Positions 16,201 to 25,579 of a stretch of 64,000 bases of DNA are shown here, one piece after another. The first letter of the stretch is position 1. The number at the start of each line of letters is the position of its first letter. Under the pieces are notes generated by a model. It saw nothing but the letters and a program-made list of their open reading frames with translations, had not been told where the DNA came from and made no database searches. The DNA comes from JAVJSD01 sp040219575 (lineage in GTDB: Bacteria; Planctomycetota; Planctomycetia; Pirellulales; Pirellulaceae). The stretch covers positions 123,874-187,873 of the forward strand of contig JAVJSD010000011.1 of assembly GCA_040219575.1 (NCBI GenBank). The letters are read 5' to 3'. Both the position numbers and the translations under genes were made by a program.

Positions 16201-17898
16201 ATGTCCGCGGGAGCCATTCGCGCCGGCCGCGCATTCGTCGAGCTGGCGCTGCGCGACAAGCTCAGCCGGGGGCTGCAATCCGCCTCGCGCCGCTTGCGCG
16301 CGTTCGCCGGCGGCGTGCAGTCGATCGGCCGTAGCATGCTCGGCCTGTCGGCCGCCATCACCGCGCCCCTGGCCGCCGGCGTCAAGATTTTTACGGGGCT
16401 GGGCGACGAGATCGGCAAGGCGGCCAAGCGGACGGGCGTCGCCGTGGAGTCGTTGTCGGAGTTGCGCTTCGCCGCCGAACGCAGCGGGGCGAGTTTCGCG
16501 GAACTGGAGACGGGCCTGCGTGGCATGTCGCGACTGATCCTCGACGCCGAGCGCGGCCTGAGTACGGCCACCGATACGCTCAAAGATCTCGGATTGTCGC
16601 TCGACGATTTTGCGGGCAAGTCGCCCGAGCAGCGATTCAAGATGCTGGCCGATGTGATCGCCCGGATCGAAGACCCGAACCGCAAGGCGGCGCTAGCCAT
16701 GAAGGTGTTCGGACGCGCCGGCACCGCGCTGATCCCGATGCTCGATGCCGGCGCGGCGGGAATCTCGCAGTTGCAGGCGCAGGCCCGTGAGTTGGGGCTC
16801 ACGCTTTCGAAGGAAGAGACCGACGCCGCCGAGGAGTTGACCGACACGCTGGCCAACCTGGTCGACATCCTCAAGATCACCGGCTTCAAGCTCGGCGCGG
16901 CGCTGGCCGAGCCCCTGGGAAAAATCGTCAACCTGCTGATCGCCGGCGTGAAGGGGATCAACGATTTTATTCAGAACAACCAGCGGCTGGTGCAGATCGT
17001 GGCGGCCGTCGGCGCGGGGCTGGGCGTGGCCGGCACGGCGCTGGTGGCGATCGGCGCGACGATCAGTATCGCCGCGTTCGCCATGAGCGGCTTAGCCACG
17101 GCCGCCAGTGTGCTCGCCTCTGTGCTGGGATTTCTGCTGACGCCCGTCGGTTTGGTAGTTGCCGCCGTCGCGGCTGTGGTGGTAGGCCTCGTCGCGCTGG
17201 GCGCGTGGTTCCTCACGGCCACCAAGCAAGGGCAGCAGCTGGTGCGCTGGATCTCGAGCGTGTTTCAACCCGTGCTCGAAACCGTGAAGAAAGCCTTCGG
17301 CGGGATGCTCGACGCGCTAGCGGCGGGAGATTTTTCGCTGGCGGGCCGCATCCTGTTCGCCGCGCTGAAGGTCGAGTTCGTGCGCGGCGTCAACTTCCTC
17401 AAACGTCTGTGGGAGCGGTTCAAGACGTTCTTCTTGAATCTGTTCGATCAGATGCTGCTGGGCGTGCTGGGCACACTCGACAAGCTGCAGAAGGAGCTTG
17501 GCGCTCAGGTGTTCGACGTCAGCGGCTTCACCGGCGGAGCCACAGGACGCATCACCGCTCGGGAACGCCTGCGGCAGCAAACGCTGGCCGCCGGCGAGCG
17601 CGACCTGGCCCGCGCCATCGCCGAACTCGACGCCACGATCGCCGAGGCGGCCGCTAAGGGGAAGACGCCGGCCTTCGACTCGAGTCCCCAGGACGTGGAT
17701 GTGTCGGGCGTCAGCCACGCCGCGGGCGAGTCGGCCGGGTTCGGCACGTTCAATCCCGAGGCGGCGCGCCGCTTCTTCGGTGGCGGCGGCAAAGATCCGG
17801 CCGAGCGCAGCGCCGACGCCCTGGAAAAACTGCTCAAGATCGATGCAGAGTTGCTGCGGGAAGTGAAAACAAAAGACGCCCTGGCGTTCGTGGCATGA
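16201..17898 (+). CDS. Phage tail tape measure protein (565 aa)
   Basis: The N terminus is an amphipathic tape-measure domain (GLGDEIGKAAKRTGVAVESLSELRFAAERSG). A conserved stretch FGRAGTALIPMLDAGAAG, several strongly hydrophobic segments (about 275 to 340) and a C-terminal coiled coil (LAAGERDLARAIAELDATIAEAAAKG) follow. Tape measure length sets tail length; 565 residues would imply a rather short tail. It overlaps the next gene by 4 bases. Confidence 0.88.
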   Translation: MSAGAIRAGRAFVELALRDKLSRGLQSASRRLRAFAGGVQSIGRSMLGLSAAITAPLAAGVKIFTGLGDEIGKAAKRTGVAVESLSELRFAAERSGASFAELETGLRGMSRLILDAERGLSTATDTLKDLGLSLDDFAGKSPEQRFKMLADVIARIEDPNRKAALAMKVFGRAGTALIPMLDAGAAGISQLQAQARELGLTLSKEETDAAEELTDTLANLVDILKITGFKLGAALAEPLGKIVNLLIAGVKGINDFIQNNQRLVQIVAAVGAGLGVAGTALVAIGATISIAAFAMSGLATAASVLASVLGFLLTPVGLVVAAVAAVVVGLVALGAWFLTATKQGQQLVRWISSVFQPVLETVKKAFGGMLDALAAGDFSLAGRILFAALKVEFVRGVNFLKRLWERFKTFFLNLFDQMLLGVLGTLDKLQKELGAQVFDVSGFTGGATGRITARERLRQQTLAAGERDLARAIAELDATIAEAAAKGKTPAFDSSPQDVDVSGVSHAAGESAGFGTFNPEAARRFFGGGGKDPAERSADALEKLLKIDAELLREVKTKDALAFVA

Positions 17899-18734
17899 CG
17901 ATCATCTTCGAAAAATTCGAGAGTCGCAGCGGTGCGGAAGGGCCGAGCGCCAGCGCTGAACTCGGCTACATCATCCAGGGCACGGATGACGACAGCGAGG
18001 TCCGCACGGTCGTGGACCTCGCCGCGCCGCAGGTGCACGAGTTGCTCAAGCGGCTGGACTACACGATCAAGCCGCTGGGACCGCAGTTGTGGGAAGCGGC
18101 CGTCCACTACGGCCTGCCAGGCAGCGAGTCGCAGACGCCGCCGCAGGAAGGGGACGCCGCCTCCATCTCCTTCGACACCACGGGCGGCACGCAACACCTC
18201 GACATCAGCCGCCGCACGGTCACCTCGGACACCGTACCACAGCAGGGTGAGCAGGATCCGCCCACACCGCCCGATCACAAGGGCCTGATCGGCGCGAACG
18301 ACGACAAGATCGAAGGGGTCGACGTCATCATCCCCACGCTCCGCTTCAGCGAGACGCACTACTTGAGCGCGATCACGTTCGCTTACTTGAACCTGCTTTA
18401 TCGCCTGACAGGGACCGTCAACAGCGACGTGTTCCGCGGATTCTCGCCCGGCGAGGTGCTGTTCGCCGGCGCGCAGGGGAGCCAGAAGCAGGGAGGGCCG
18501 GCCGAGATCACCTACAACTTCGACTGTTCTCCCAACGTCACCAACCTCGTGCTCGGCGACATGACCGTGCCGTTCAAGGCCGGTTGGGACTACCTGTGGG
18601 TGAAATGGGAGGAATTCTATGACGCGACGGCCAAGGCGTTGGTGAAACGGCCGCGCTACTTCTACGTCGAGGAAGTCTATCCGCGCGAGGCGTTCGCGCA
18701 GCTAGTATTTGGCCCGCTGCCCCCGGGAGCATGA
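17895..18734 (+). CDS. Distal tail/baseplate protein (279 aa)
   Basis: ATGA overlap with the tape measure gene. Beta-rich with LGYIIQGTDDDSEVRTVVDLAAPQ near the start, as in distal tail hub proteins of Mu-like or siphophage elements. No catalytic motif seen. Position directly after the tape measure supports a hub role. Confidence 0.6.
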   Translation: MTIIFEKFESRSGAEGPSASAELGYIIQGTDDDSEVRTVVDLAAPQVHELLKRLDYTIKPLGPQLWEAAVHYGLPGSESQTPPQEGDAASISFDTTGGTQHLDISRRTVTSDTVPQQGEQDPPTPPDHKGLIGANDDKIEGVDVIIPTLRFSETHYLSAITFAYLNLLYRLTGTVNSDVFRGFSPGEVLFAGAQGSQKQGGPAEITYNFDCSPNVTNLVLGDMTVPFKAGWDYLWVKWEEFYDATAKALVKRPRYFYVEEVYPREAFAQLVFGPLPPGA

Positions 18735-19939
18735 TGACGAACTTCATCAAGGTGCAGGCCGGCCGCAAATTCAAACCGTCCGCCGGCACGTGGAACGCCA
18801 TGATCGACGCCGCCCGGGCGCACCTCGAGCGGCGGTTCGCGCAGCCGACCGCGTCTTCGCCTGTCGAAGGCGGGCAGCCGACGGTTCTGCGCGTGCGCAA
18901 TGACGCGCAGCAGGATCTCGAGCGGTTTGCCATCGTGGGGTTGGATGAACTGCTGATCAAGCCCGACGAAAACTTCGCGGCGTTCGTCGCCCAGCCGGCG
19001 ATCTCGGCCGTCGTGCCGCAGGTCGAGCAGCACCATCAGCGCTTCGCGGTCATCCAGCAGCCGCTGCGTCACGGACAGATTGGCAAGGCCGTGGCGCACG
19101 GCGCGACCGCCTGCAAGGTCGATGTGAAGCACACCGCCGACGAATTCTGCTGCCTGATCGATGACGACGCCACGAAGCTTGTCAGCGGCGCGGGGAATTG
19201 CCGCATCCTGTCGAAGCTGACCGCCGACGGGGAGCAATGGGGTTATGTCCAACTCGGCGGTCAGGCTCCGCAGCGCTGGTGGCCGTGGAAGAACGCCAAC
19301 GGCCGCACCATGCCGGCCTACGGCATTGTGCTGCTGTACGAGCCGTTTAACCCCACCACGGAAACGGTCTTCCGCAGCCATACCAGCAACGACGCCTATC
19401 GCGTCGCCTTCGGCGTCAACTATCCCGTCGAGGTCGAGGACGGAGGCTATGGACTGCTGACGATGGACTTCCCCGCGTGGTGCGCCCACGTGTCGTACGA
19501 TCCGCCCGACTTCGACGACATTTTCGGCCACAAGGTTGATGCCGACAAGCTCTACCGGTACGGCCAGAACGGCACCGACATGCGCGACATCTCGGAGTCG
19601 GTCTTTGGTTTCTCAATGTTGGGTCCGCGACGCACCAACCCCGACCGTGCGCTGATGCAGTGGGACCCGCAACGTCTCATCATCCGCCCCATCATTCGCT
19701 TCACGCTCACCGAGAACCTGACGACGACAAGCCCGTCCGCCACGATCGACGTCGAAGAGACTTATGGGAACGTCGGACCGGCCGCGTGCGAACGGGTCTA
19801 CAACGTCCTCGACGATTCCAACGCGCCGGGCAACTTTATTTTCTCCGGCAGCATTGGCGATACCGGACTGGCGTTCGCGCACCCGCAAGCCAAGCGCTAC
19901 TACATCCTCTGGATCGAGTGCGCACATTCCTGTGGATGA
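18731..19939 (+). CDS. Phage tail protein (402 aa)
   Basis: Starts MMTNFIKVQAGRKFKPSAGTW and overlaps the preceding gene by 4 bases. Beta-rich, with no transmembrane segment. It ends with FAHPQAKRYYILWIECAHSCG. It is a conserved-looking tail-tip or baseplate protein by position; no specific family recognised. Confidence 0.55.
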   Translation: MMTNFIKVQAGRKFKPSAGTWNAMIDAARAHLERRFAQPTASSPVEGGQPTVLRVRNDAQQDLERFAIVGLDELLIKPDENFAAFVAQPAISAVVPQVEQHHQRFAVIQQPLRHGQIGKAVAHGATACKVDVKHTADEFCCLIDDDATKLVSGAGNCRILSKLTADGEQWGYVQLGGQAPQRWWPWKNANGRTMPAYGIVLLYEPFNPTTETVFRSHTSNDAYRVAFGVNYPVEVEDGGYGLLTMDFPAWCAHVSYDPPDFDDIFGHKVDADKLYRYGQNGTDMRDISESVFGFSMLGPRRTNPDRALMQWDPQRLIIRPIIRFTLTENLTTTSPSATIDVEETYGNVGPAACERVYNVLDDSNAPGNFIFSGSIGDTGLAFAHPQAKRYYILWIECAHSCG

Positions 19940-19942
19940 ACC

Positions 19943-20446
19943 ATGTTCGAGCTCGCCGACATCTTCCGCCTCGTGATCGAGATCGCCGGGATCGCCCTCT
20001 TCGGCATGGGCATCCAGGTGCAGCCATGTTGCTGCGGCAGTTCACTCTGCCAGTACTGCCAGAGCGGCACGACGCCCAACGAACTCGAAGTCACCATCGT
20101 CGGCCTCACCGACCGCGAGTGCAGCGACTGCGAAACGATGAACGACACCTACATCCTGCAGTGGATCGGCGACGGCCCGTCCGGCTGCTGTTGGCGGTTC
20201 GACTTCGAAGAGATATGCAGCTTCGACGTCCTCGTCGCCTGCATCAGCGAACCGATTGCACTCGGCCATCAGTTCGAATGCGGTTTCGGGCGTATCGGCG
20301 GCACGCTCGACGTCATCGTCTACGTCGCGAGTCTCGGCGAGGCGAAGCCGAACTGCCAGTGGTCCAACCTGAACGTGCCGGTGACGCCCCAATTCCAACG
20401 ACAGTGCCACGACGACTCCTCTACCTGCACCGTATCGGCCGTTTAG
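19943..20446 (+). CDS. Cysteine-rich phage-region protein (167 aa)
   Basis: An N-terminal hydrophobic helix (IFRLVIEIAGIALFGMG) precedes a domain with about 14 cysteines, including CCCGSSLCQYC, ECSDC and GCCWRF. This suggests several disulfides or a metal site. It is tightly linked (3-base spacing and abutting stop/start) with neighbouring tail genes. Function unknown; a disulfide-stabilised tail-tip component is possible. Confidence 0.6.
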   Translation: MFELADIFRLVIEIAGIALFGMGIQVQPCCCGSSLCQYCQSGTTPNELEVTIVGLTDRECSDCETMNDTYILQWIGDGPSGCCWRFDFEEICSFDVLVACISEPIALGHQFECGFGRIGGTLDVIVYVASLGEAKPNCQWSNLNVPVTPQFQRQCHDDSSTCTVSAV

Positions 20447-21715
20447 ATGGAATGCCCCTACGAAGAACGCGAGCCGGGTTACTTCGTCTGTCCCCGATGT
20501 GGCGACGTGCGGACGAAGCGCGTGCGCCGCAACTGCCCCACGAGGCACCGGGGCGTCGGTGACTCGATCGCCCGCCTGCTGGCCAAGCTCGGCGTCACCA
20601 AGAAATGTTCTCCCTGCCAACAGCGGCAGGCTGCGCTGAACCGGCTGTTTCCCTACAGCCTCGACCGCTGGCGCACCCGACTCGCCCACACGGCCCACGT
20701 CGTGGCCGACCTGCCGCACTGGTTGCTGCCAGGCAATCGCCCTCGCCCCCCGCGCATCCTGCACGTCTGTCGCACGCTGGGCACTGCCTGTGGAATCGCC
20801 AACTTCGCCCGCAATCTTCACGAGGCGGCGACCTGCGCAGGCGCGGAAATCGAAACGGTGAAGGAACCGCCCGGCGAACTCTCCCAGTACGACGTGGCCC
20901 TGATCCAACACGAAAACGGCCTCTATCTCCGCGCACCAGAGGGACTTGAAAATCTCGCCCGGCAACTCGCCGACGCCGGTGTGCCCCGTGTGCTGTTCGT
21001 CCACAGTTCGACGCAGCTCGACCAGTTTGCCGACGCCTACATCGCCATGAACGAGAGCATGGTTGAAACGTCCCTTCCGGTCCACTTGATGCCGCACCCG
21101 GCGCACGTGCTGCCGCCAGCCGATCGCAGCCGCCTGAGAGAGCATTTGCGACTGGACCGCTACCGCACCCTGATCGGTTCGCACGGTTTCATCACGCCGG
21201 CCCGCCGCTTCGACGACTTCATCGAGCGTCTGGCACCGCTGCTGAATGAACTCGAAGGCGGCCTGCTTCTTGCGGTCGCCGAACACGCGAAAGCCAACGA
21301 CGCCATGCGGCGCGCAGCCAATCGCCTCTTTCGCGTCGTAGCGAAACATCCCAATGTGATCCTGGCCCGCGGCTTCATGCAGGCGGATGACGTCAACCTG
21401 CTGATGCAGGCGTGCGACCTGACTTGGTGTTGGACCTCGACCGCCTCGCGGCCCTACGCCAGCGGCGTGGCGTCCGATCTATACGGGACCGGCACGCGCC
21501 TCGTCGTCGCTGACAAACGGCAACACGCCGCCGTGGTCGGCCGCGAGAACGTTGTCGCCGCGCCGCCCGACTTCGACGCCTTCGTCCGTCAACTCGCGAC
21601 GGAGATCGTCCGCGGAGACCACCCGCGTCACGATCCTTCGGCGCTGTCCTGGGAAAACCAGATCCCGGGCCTGCTTCAGTTTCTCTACGACACCGCTGGG
21701 GCGAAAGCCCGATGA
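20447..21715 (+). CDS. Zinc-ribbon-fused glycosyltransferase-like protein (422 aa)
   Basis: Residues 1 to about 65 contain paired Cys motifs (CPYEER..., CPRCGDVRTKRVRRNC, CSPCQQRQ). From about 100 a GT-B-like domain begins (PRILHVCRTLGTACGIANFARNLHEAA), with FVHSSTQLDQFADAYIAMNESM and a C-terminal half ending DLYGTGTRLVVADKRQHAAVVG, as in GT4-type glycosyltransferases. It follows the phage tail genes without a gap and could modify virion or host glycans. The next gene would start by ATGA overlap (ATG at 21712) but is cut after a few codons. Confidence 0.68.
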   Translation: MECPYEEREPGYFVCPRCGDVRTKRVRRNCPTRHRGVGDSIARLLAKLGVTKKCSPCQQRQAALNRLFPYSLDRWRTRLAHTAHVVADLPHWLLPGNRPRPPRILHVCRTLGTACGIANFARNLHEAATCAGAEIETVKEPPGELSQYDVALIQHENGLYLRAPEGLENLARQLADAGVPRVLFVHSSTQLDQFADAYIAMNESMVETSLPVHLMPHPAHVLPPADRSRLREHLRLDRYRTLIGSHGFITPARRFDDFIERLAPLLNELEGGLLLAVAEHAKANDAMRRAANRLFRVVAKHPNVILARGFMQADDVNLLMQACDLTWCWTSTASRPYASGVASDLYGTGTRLVVADKRQHAAVVGRENVVAAPPDFDAFVRQLATEIVRGDHPRHDPSALSWENQIPGLLQFLYDTAGAKAR

Positions 21716-24646
21716 TCTTCCTGTACACCGGCCGTAGTTGTACGACGTGCGATGACCGAGAGCATTGATGCCGGCGATCGGATTGCCGCGCGGATTGTAG
21801 ACAGTGGTCGAAGTGAAGCCGCGGGCGTCGGTGCCGGCGACGGTTCGCCCCGCCGCATCGTACGTCTGCGTGGAGTGACGTCCGAGGGCGTCGATCGAAG
21901 CGATCGTGCGGCCGGCTGCGTCGTAGATCGACGTGCTTCGGGCGCCGAGCGGATCGATCGTGGCGACGTATTGGCCGGCGATGTTGTAGACGCTTGTGGT
22001 AGCAACGCCCAGTGGATCGATGGACTCGACCGTGCGTCCGGCGATGTCATAAACCGTCGTGGCGACAGCGCCGACGGCGTTGGTGACGGCGACTTGCCGG
22101 CCCGCGACGTCGTAGGCGTAGGTGGTGCGGAAGCCGAGCGGGTCGATGCTGGCCTCCGTTGCACCATCGGCGAAGTAGGTCGTCGTAGCGCGGACGCCCA
22201 GCGGATCGATGGTGGCGATTGTTCGTCCGGCTGCATCATGCACCGAAGTGCTCAAGAAGCCGAGGGCGTTCATGGAAGCGACGGAGCGGCCAGCTTCGTC
22301 GTAGATCGACGTGCTGCGATTGCCCAGCGGATCGACAAAGGCAACACTCCGGCCAGCGACGTCGTAGATGTTGGTGCTGGTGTAACCGAGTGGGTTTGTA
22401 CCGGCGATGCCGCGACCTGCGGCGTCGTAGGTCGTGGTGCTGCGATAGCCGAGCGCATTCTCTGAAGCGATTCCGCGGCCGGCGGGGTCGAAGATCGACG
22501 TGCTGCGGTAGCCGAGGGCGTCGATTGAGGCGATGCGGCGGTTGAGTTCGTCGTAGACGACCGTCGTGGCGTGGCCGAGGGGGTTGATGGTGGCGACGAC
22601 CTGGCCGGCGATGTCGTAGATGGTGGTGCTGCGATTGCCGAGTGGGTCGATGCTGGCGATTAGGCGGTCGTCGGCGTCGTAGATGCTGGTGCTGATGTGG
22701 CCCAGCGGGTTGGTGGTGGTGGTGCGGCGGCCGGCGGCGTCGTAGCCGAAGGTGGTCAGCGCGCCGGGTGGGTTCATTGTGGCCAGGACGCGATCTTCGT
22801 CGTCGTAGATCGTCGTGCTGCGGGCGCCGAGCGGATTGATTGTGGCGATTAGATCGCCGGAGTTGTTGTAGACGTAGGAACTGCGGGCGCCGAGCGGATT
22901 GATCGTGGCGAGGCGCAGGCCGGCGTCGTCGTAGAGGGTGGTGGTGCGGTGGCCGAGCGGGTCTTCCTGGGCGAGTAGGCGGCCTGCGACGTCGTAATGA
23001 AAACTGGTTCGCTGGTCGAGCGGGTTGACCTGGGCCAACACGCGGTTCATGTCGTCGTAGACGGTGGTGCTGATGTGGCCGAGCGGGTTTTGCACGCTGG
23101 TGCGCATGCCGGCGGCGTTGTAGCCGAACGTGGTGCGCTCGCCGAGCGGGTTGACTACGGCGCGCAGGTTCTGCTGGGCGTCGTAGACGTTGGTGGTGGT
23201 GTGGCCGAGCGGGTTGGTGACCGCTTCGACCTGGTTGTAGCTGTTAAAGCTGAACGAGGTGCGGTAGCCGAGCGGATTGACGACGGCGACCCGCTGCTCG
23301 CCGTCCCACACGTAGGTGGTGACGAAGCCGCGCGGGCCGGTTTGCGTCTCCACGCGATTCGTGCCGCTGATGTAGGTGTACGTGGTACGGGCGCCAAGCG
23401 GCGTGACGACCTGCTTGAGATGCACGCCCGTGGGAATGGTTTCGTAGAGATACGTGGTGCGTCGGCCGAGCGGGTCTTGCACCTCTTTGACGCGGTCGTA
23501 CTCCCAGGTGTAGCTGGTGACGGCGCCGCTGGACTCCATGCGGGAGGTGAGGTTGCCACGGCTGTTGAAGGCCAGCGTGGTGACGCCGCCGCTGGGCGTC
23601 ATGATCTCGGTCTTGGGCCCGGTGACGTAAGTGAAGGTGGCCCGCTGGCCGGTCGGCGCCATGGCCGAGGTGAGCCGGTTCTGGCTGTCGTAGGTGTAGC
23701 TCCAGCGACTGCCGAGCGGGTCGACGTAGGCGGCCGGCAGGTGGCCAGGCCGGTAGACGATCTCGCTGATGCACTGTTCGGCGCAGGTGCGTTTCAGCAG
23801 ATCGCCGGTTTCGTCGACGGTGTCGCTGGTGCCGCGGTTGGCGGCGTCGAGAATGCCGTTAAGCCTGCCCGACGTGGAGTCGTACAGAAACGTCGTTCTG
23901 CGGCCGACGGGATCGGTGATCGCATCGAGGCGCGACTCGCTGTTGCCGTTCGTGCTGGTGGTCAGGGTCCAGGTGTTGCCGCCTTGCTCGGCCTTGTAGG
24001 CGAGTCGGGCGCTGCTGTAGGTGAACTTGAGGCCCGAGTTGAACGTCTCTTGCCACTCGCTGCCGACCTTCTGTAGCCGAGAGGAGGACTCTGACGGGCC
24101 GGTGTACTCGCCGTATTCGTCCGGCCCGGTGTAGAGGTAGGCTCGTCCGCCGACGAGCAGCAGGGCCCCGGCGTCGTTGTTGAGTTCGATGATTTCGCGG
24201 GCGAACATGGTGCCGACGTTTTGGCCCATCGCGCTGCCGCCGGCGGCAGCCGTATCGACGGTCAGGTCCATGCCGACGGAGAGTCCGCCCAGGTCGGGCG
24301 TCGTCATGGGGATGGTGAAGCTGCCGTCGAACGGGTAGTAGTCACCCATTCCCAGCAGGTGCTGCGGTACGACCGACCAAAAGCTGTCCGGGTCCAAATT
24401 GCCCCGAGACGCTCTCGGCGGGCCTCCATTGCCGCCGCCGGCGCCGCTGCCGCACTTGCAATCGCACTTGCACATCTTCAGCGGTTCGCGGCCGGTGCTC
24501 TGGCCGGTTAGTTGCTTCTCAACCAGGATGGGCTTTCTGCACTGTTCTTTGTGCGTATTCAAGGAACCGCCGTCGCCAGTGCCGTTGGGCTGCTGGTTCG
24601 TCGTGCAGTTCGCCGGACCGTCTGGATTGTACGTATACGTGGTCAT
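21479..24646 (-). CDS. RHS/YD-repeat protein, 3' truncated (1055 aa as read)
   Basis: The N-terminal 230 residues hold a Cys-rich patch (MCKCDCKCG), GLSVGMDLTVDT and an N-terminal beta domain. From there to about residue 972 runs a long series of YD repeats of about 22 residues (patterns like YDAAGRTIASIDPLG). After GHRTSYNYG the remaining residues are only the antisense reading of the glycosyltransferase gene, so the RHS core, cleavage site and toxin tip are missing. The start at 24646 has GAGG 8 bases upstream. No signal peptide. RHS proteins normally encapsulate a polymorphic C-terminal toxin or act as fibre/adhesin; this one can only be the shell portion. Confidence 0.85.
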   Translation of the reverse strand: MTTYTYNPDGPANCTTNQQPNGTGDGGSLNTHKEQCRKPILVEKQLTGQSTGREPLKMCKCDCKCGSGAGGGNGGPPRASRGNLDPDSFWSVVPQHLLGMGDYYPFDGSFTIPMTTPDLGGLSVGMDLTVDTAAAGGSAMGQNVGTMFAREIIELNNDAGALLLVGGRAYLYTGPDEYGEYTGPSESSSRLQKVGSEWQETFNSGLKFTYSSARLAYKAEQGGNTWTLTTSTNGNSESRLDAITDPVGRRTTFLYDSTSGRLNGILDAANRGTSDTVDETGDLLKRTCAEQCISEIVYRPGHLPAAYVDPLGSRWSYTYDSQNRLTSAMAPTGQRATFTYVTGPKTEIMTPSGGVTTLAFNSRGNLTSRMESSGAVTSYTWEYDRVKEVQDPLGRRTTYLYETIPTGVHLKQVVTPLGARTTYTYISGTNRVETQTGPRGFVTTYVWDGEQRVAVVNPLGYRTSFSFNSYNQVEAVTNPLGHTTTNVYDAQQNLRAVVNPLGERTTFGYNAAGMRTSVQNPLGHISTTVYDDMNRVLAQVNPLDQRTSFHYDVAGRLLAQEDPLGHRTTTLYDDAGLRLATINPLGARSSYVYNNSGDLIATINPLGARSTTIYDDEDRVLATMNPPGALTTFGYDAAGRRTTTTNPLGHISTSIYDADDRLIASIDPLGNRSTTIYDIAGQVVATINPLGHATTVVYDELNRRIASIDALGYRSTSIFDPAGRGIASENALGYRSTTTYDAAGRGIAGTNPLGYTSTNIYDVAGRSVAFVDPLGNRSTSIYDEAGRSVASMNALGFLSTSVHDAAGRTIATIDPLGVRATTTYFADGATEASIDPLGFRTTYAYDVAGRQVAVTNAVGAVATTVYDIAGRTVESIDPLGVATTSVYNIAGQYVATIDPLGARSTSIYDAAGRTIASIDALGRHSTQTYDAAGRTVAGTDARGFTSTTVYNPRGNPIAGINALGHRTSYNYGRCTGRSSGFRPSGVVEKLKQARDLVFPGQRRRIVTRVVSADDLRRELTDEGVEVGRRGDNVLAADHGGVLPFVSDDEARAGPV
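21745..23530 (-). repeat. YD-repeat coding tandem array
   Basis: About 25 to 30 imperfect units near 66 bp each, coding IDPLGxRSTxIYDxAGRxVA-like repeats. The nucleotide similarity between neighbouring units makes unit gain or loss likely. Confidence 0.85.
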
Positions 24647-24691
24647 TAGTTTGCCTCTAAGATCGCAGGGGAAGTTCGGGAAATGACTTGC

Positions 24692-25525
24692 CTAATGGAC
24701 GTTGTGATAGAAGCGGACGCGAATGTAGTTTGCCGGGTATTCCAGCGCATCGCCGGAAAGGATGGTGGCCGAGATGTCGTTGTTGCCCCAATACAACAGA
24801 TGCCCGCCGCTCAAGGCGTCGAAGATTCCCAGGCAGGCGGGCGTGGGACTGGTCCAGTTCGCGCCGGCGGGACCAAAGGTCACCACCCCGTTGTTGAAGA
24901 TCTCGATGGGGTGCGTCGAGTCGGCGGAGTCGGCGGCGTTCTTCCAGTCGTTGAGCAACTGGCGGCTGTAACCGCTCTTGGAGTACTCGGTGTAGGAGCC
25001 GTCGCGCGAGCCGACGTCTTCGAGCAGCCCGACGTAGATGTTCGAGATGGAGAAGGTGTCGCCCCGCAGCGTGTGATCGAACAGCGCCTGGAGCAGGTAG
25101 TCGGTGGCTTCCGTCAGGACGTAGTCGATCTTGAGGCTCGTCGCCTCGCTGTTGATGTAAAAGGTTTCTCCTTTCTCAATGGGGACATCGCCGCCGAAGC
25201 CCCAGAACAACAGGTTGCCGCCGGTGTGCGCGTCGAAGAGTGCGAAGGTCGACCTTTCCGGCCAGTCGGCGCGCGCGATGGGCCAGTTGAGTTTTTCCAG
25301 CGCGGCATTCACTTGGGCGGCCTCTTCGGTGGTGGCGAAGGATTCCTCGAACTCAATCCATTGCCGCCTGTAGTATGGCGTCGTCGATGGCGTCATCTCT
25401 TGGAAGGAATCCCCGTCTCCCGTGCCCAGGGCGACGTAGATGCCGGAAGGGGGCGTATACGTTGCGTTCTGGAAGATGTGGTCGAGCCACTTCTTGCCCA
25501 GGTAACTCGAGATTTGGGCTGCCAC
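24692..25525 (-). CDS. Phage fibre-like protein with internally duplicated domain (277 aa)
   Basis: Two homologous halves of about 130 residues. IYVALGTGDGDSF ... FDAHTGGNLLFWG in the first corresponds to IYVGLLEDVGSRDG ... FDALSGGHLLYWG in the second. Both are beta-rich and resemble short tail-fibre/appendage proteins. GTG at 25525 chosen over TTG at 25543 because ACGGAG lies 8 bases upstream. It lies 45 bases before the RHS start on the same strand, so the two probably form one operon. Confidence 0.65.
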   Translation of the reverse strand: MAAQISSYLGKKWLDHIFQNATYTPPSGIYVALGTGDGDSFQEMTPSTTPYYRRQWIEFEESFATTEEAAQVNAALEKLNWPIARADWPERSTFALFDAHTGGNLLFWGFGGDVPIEKGETFYINSEATSLKIDYVLTEATDYLLQALFDHTLRGDTFSISNIYVGLLEDVGSRDGSYTEYSKSGYSRQLLNDWKNAADSADSTHPIEIFNNGVVTFGPAGANWTSPTPACLGIFDALSGGHLLYWGNNDISATILSGDALEYPANYIRVRFYHNVH

Positions 25526-25579
25526 GATGGTTTCTCCGTTCAAGAATGCTGGTTGTTTGCGTTTGCCAGGCGCGCTGTT

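Noticed and set aside
1..21715. Gene transfer agent or domesticated phage tail
   Set aside because: Complete head, packaging and tail genes with intact motifs argue for a prophage-type element; nothing here shows domestication, although integrase and lysis genes lie outside or are absent.
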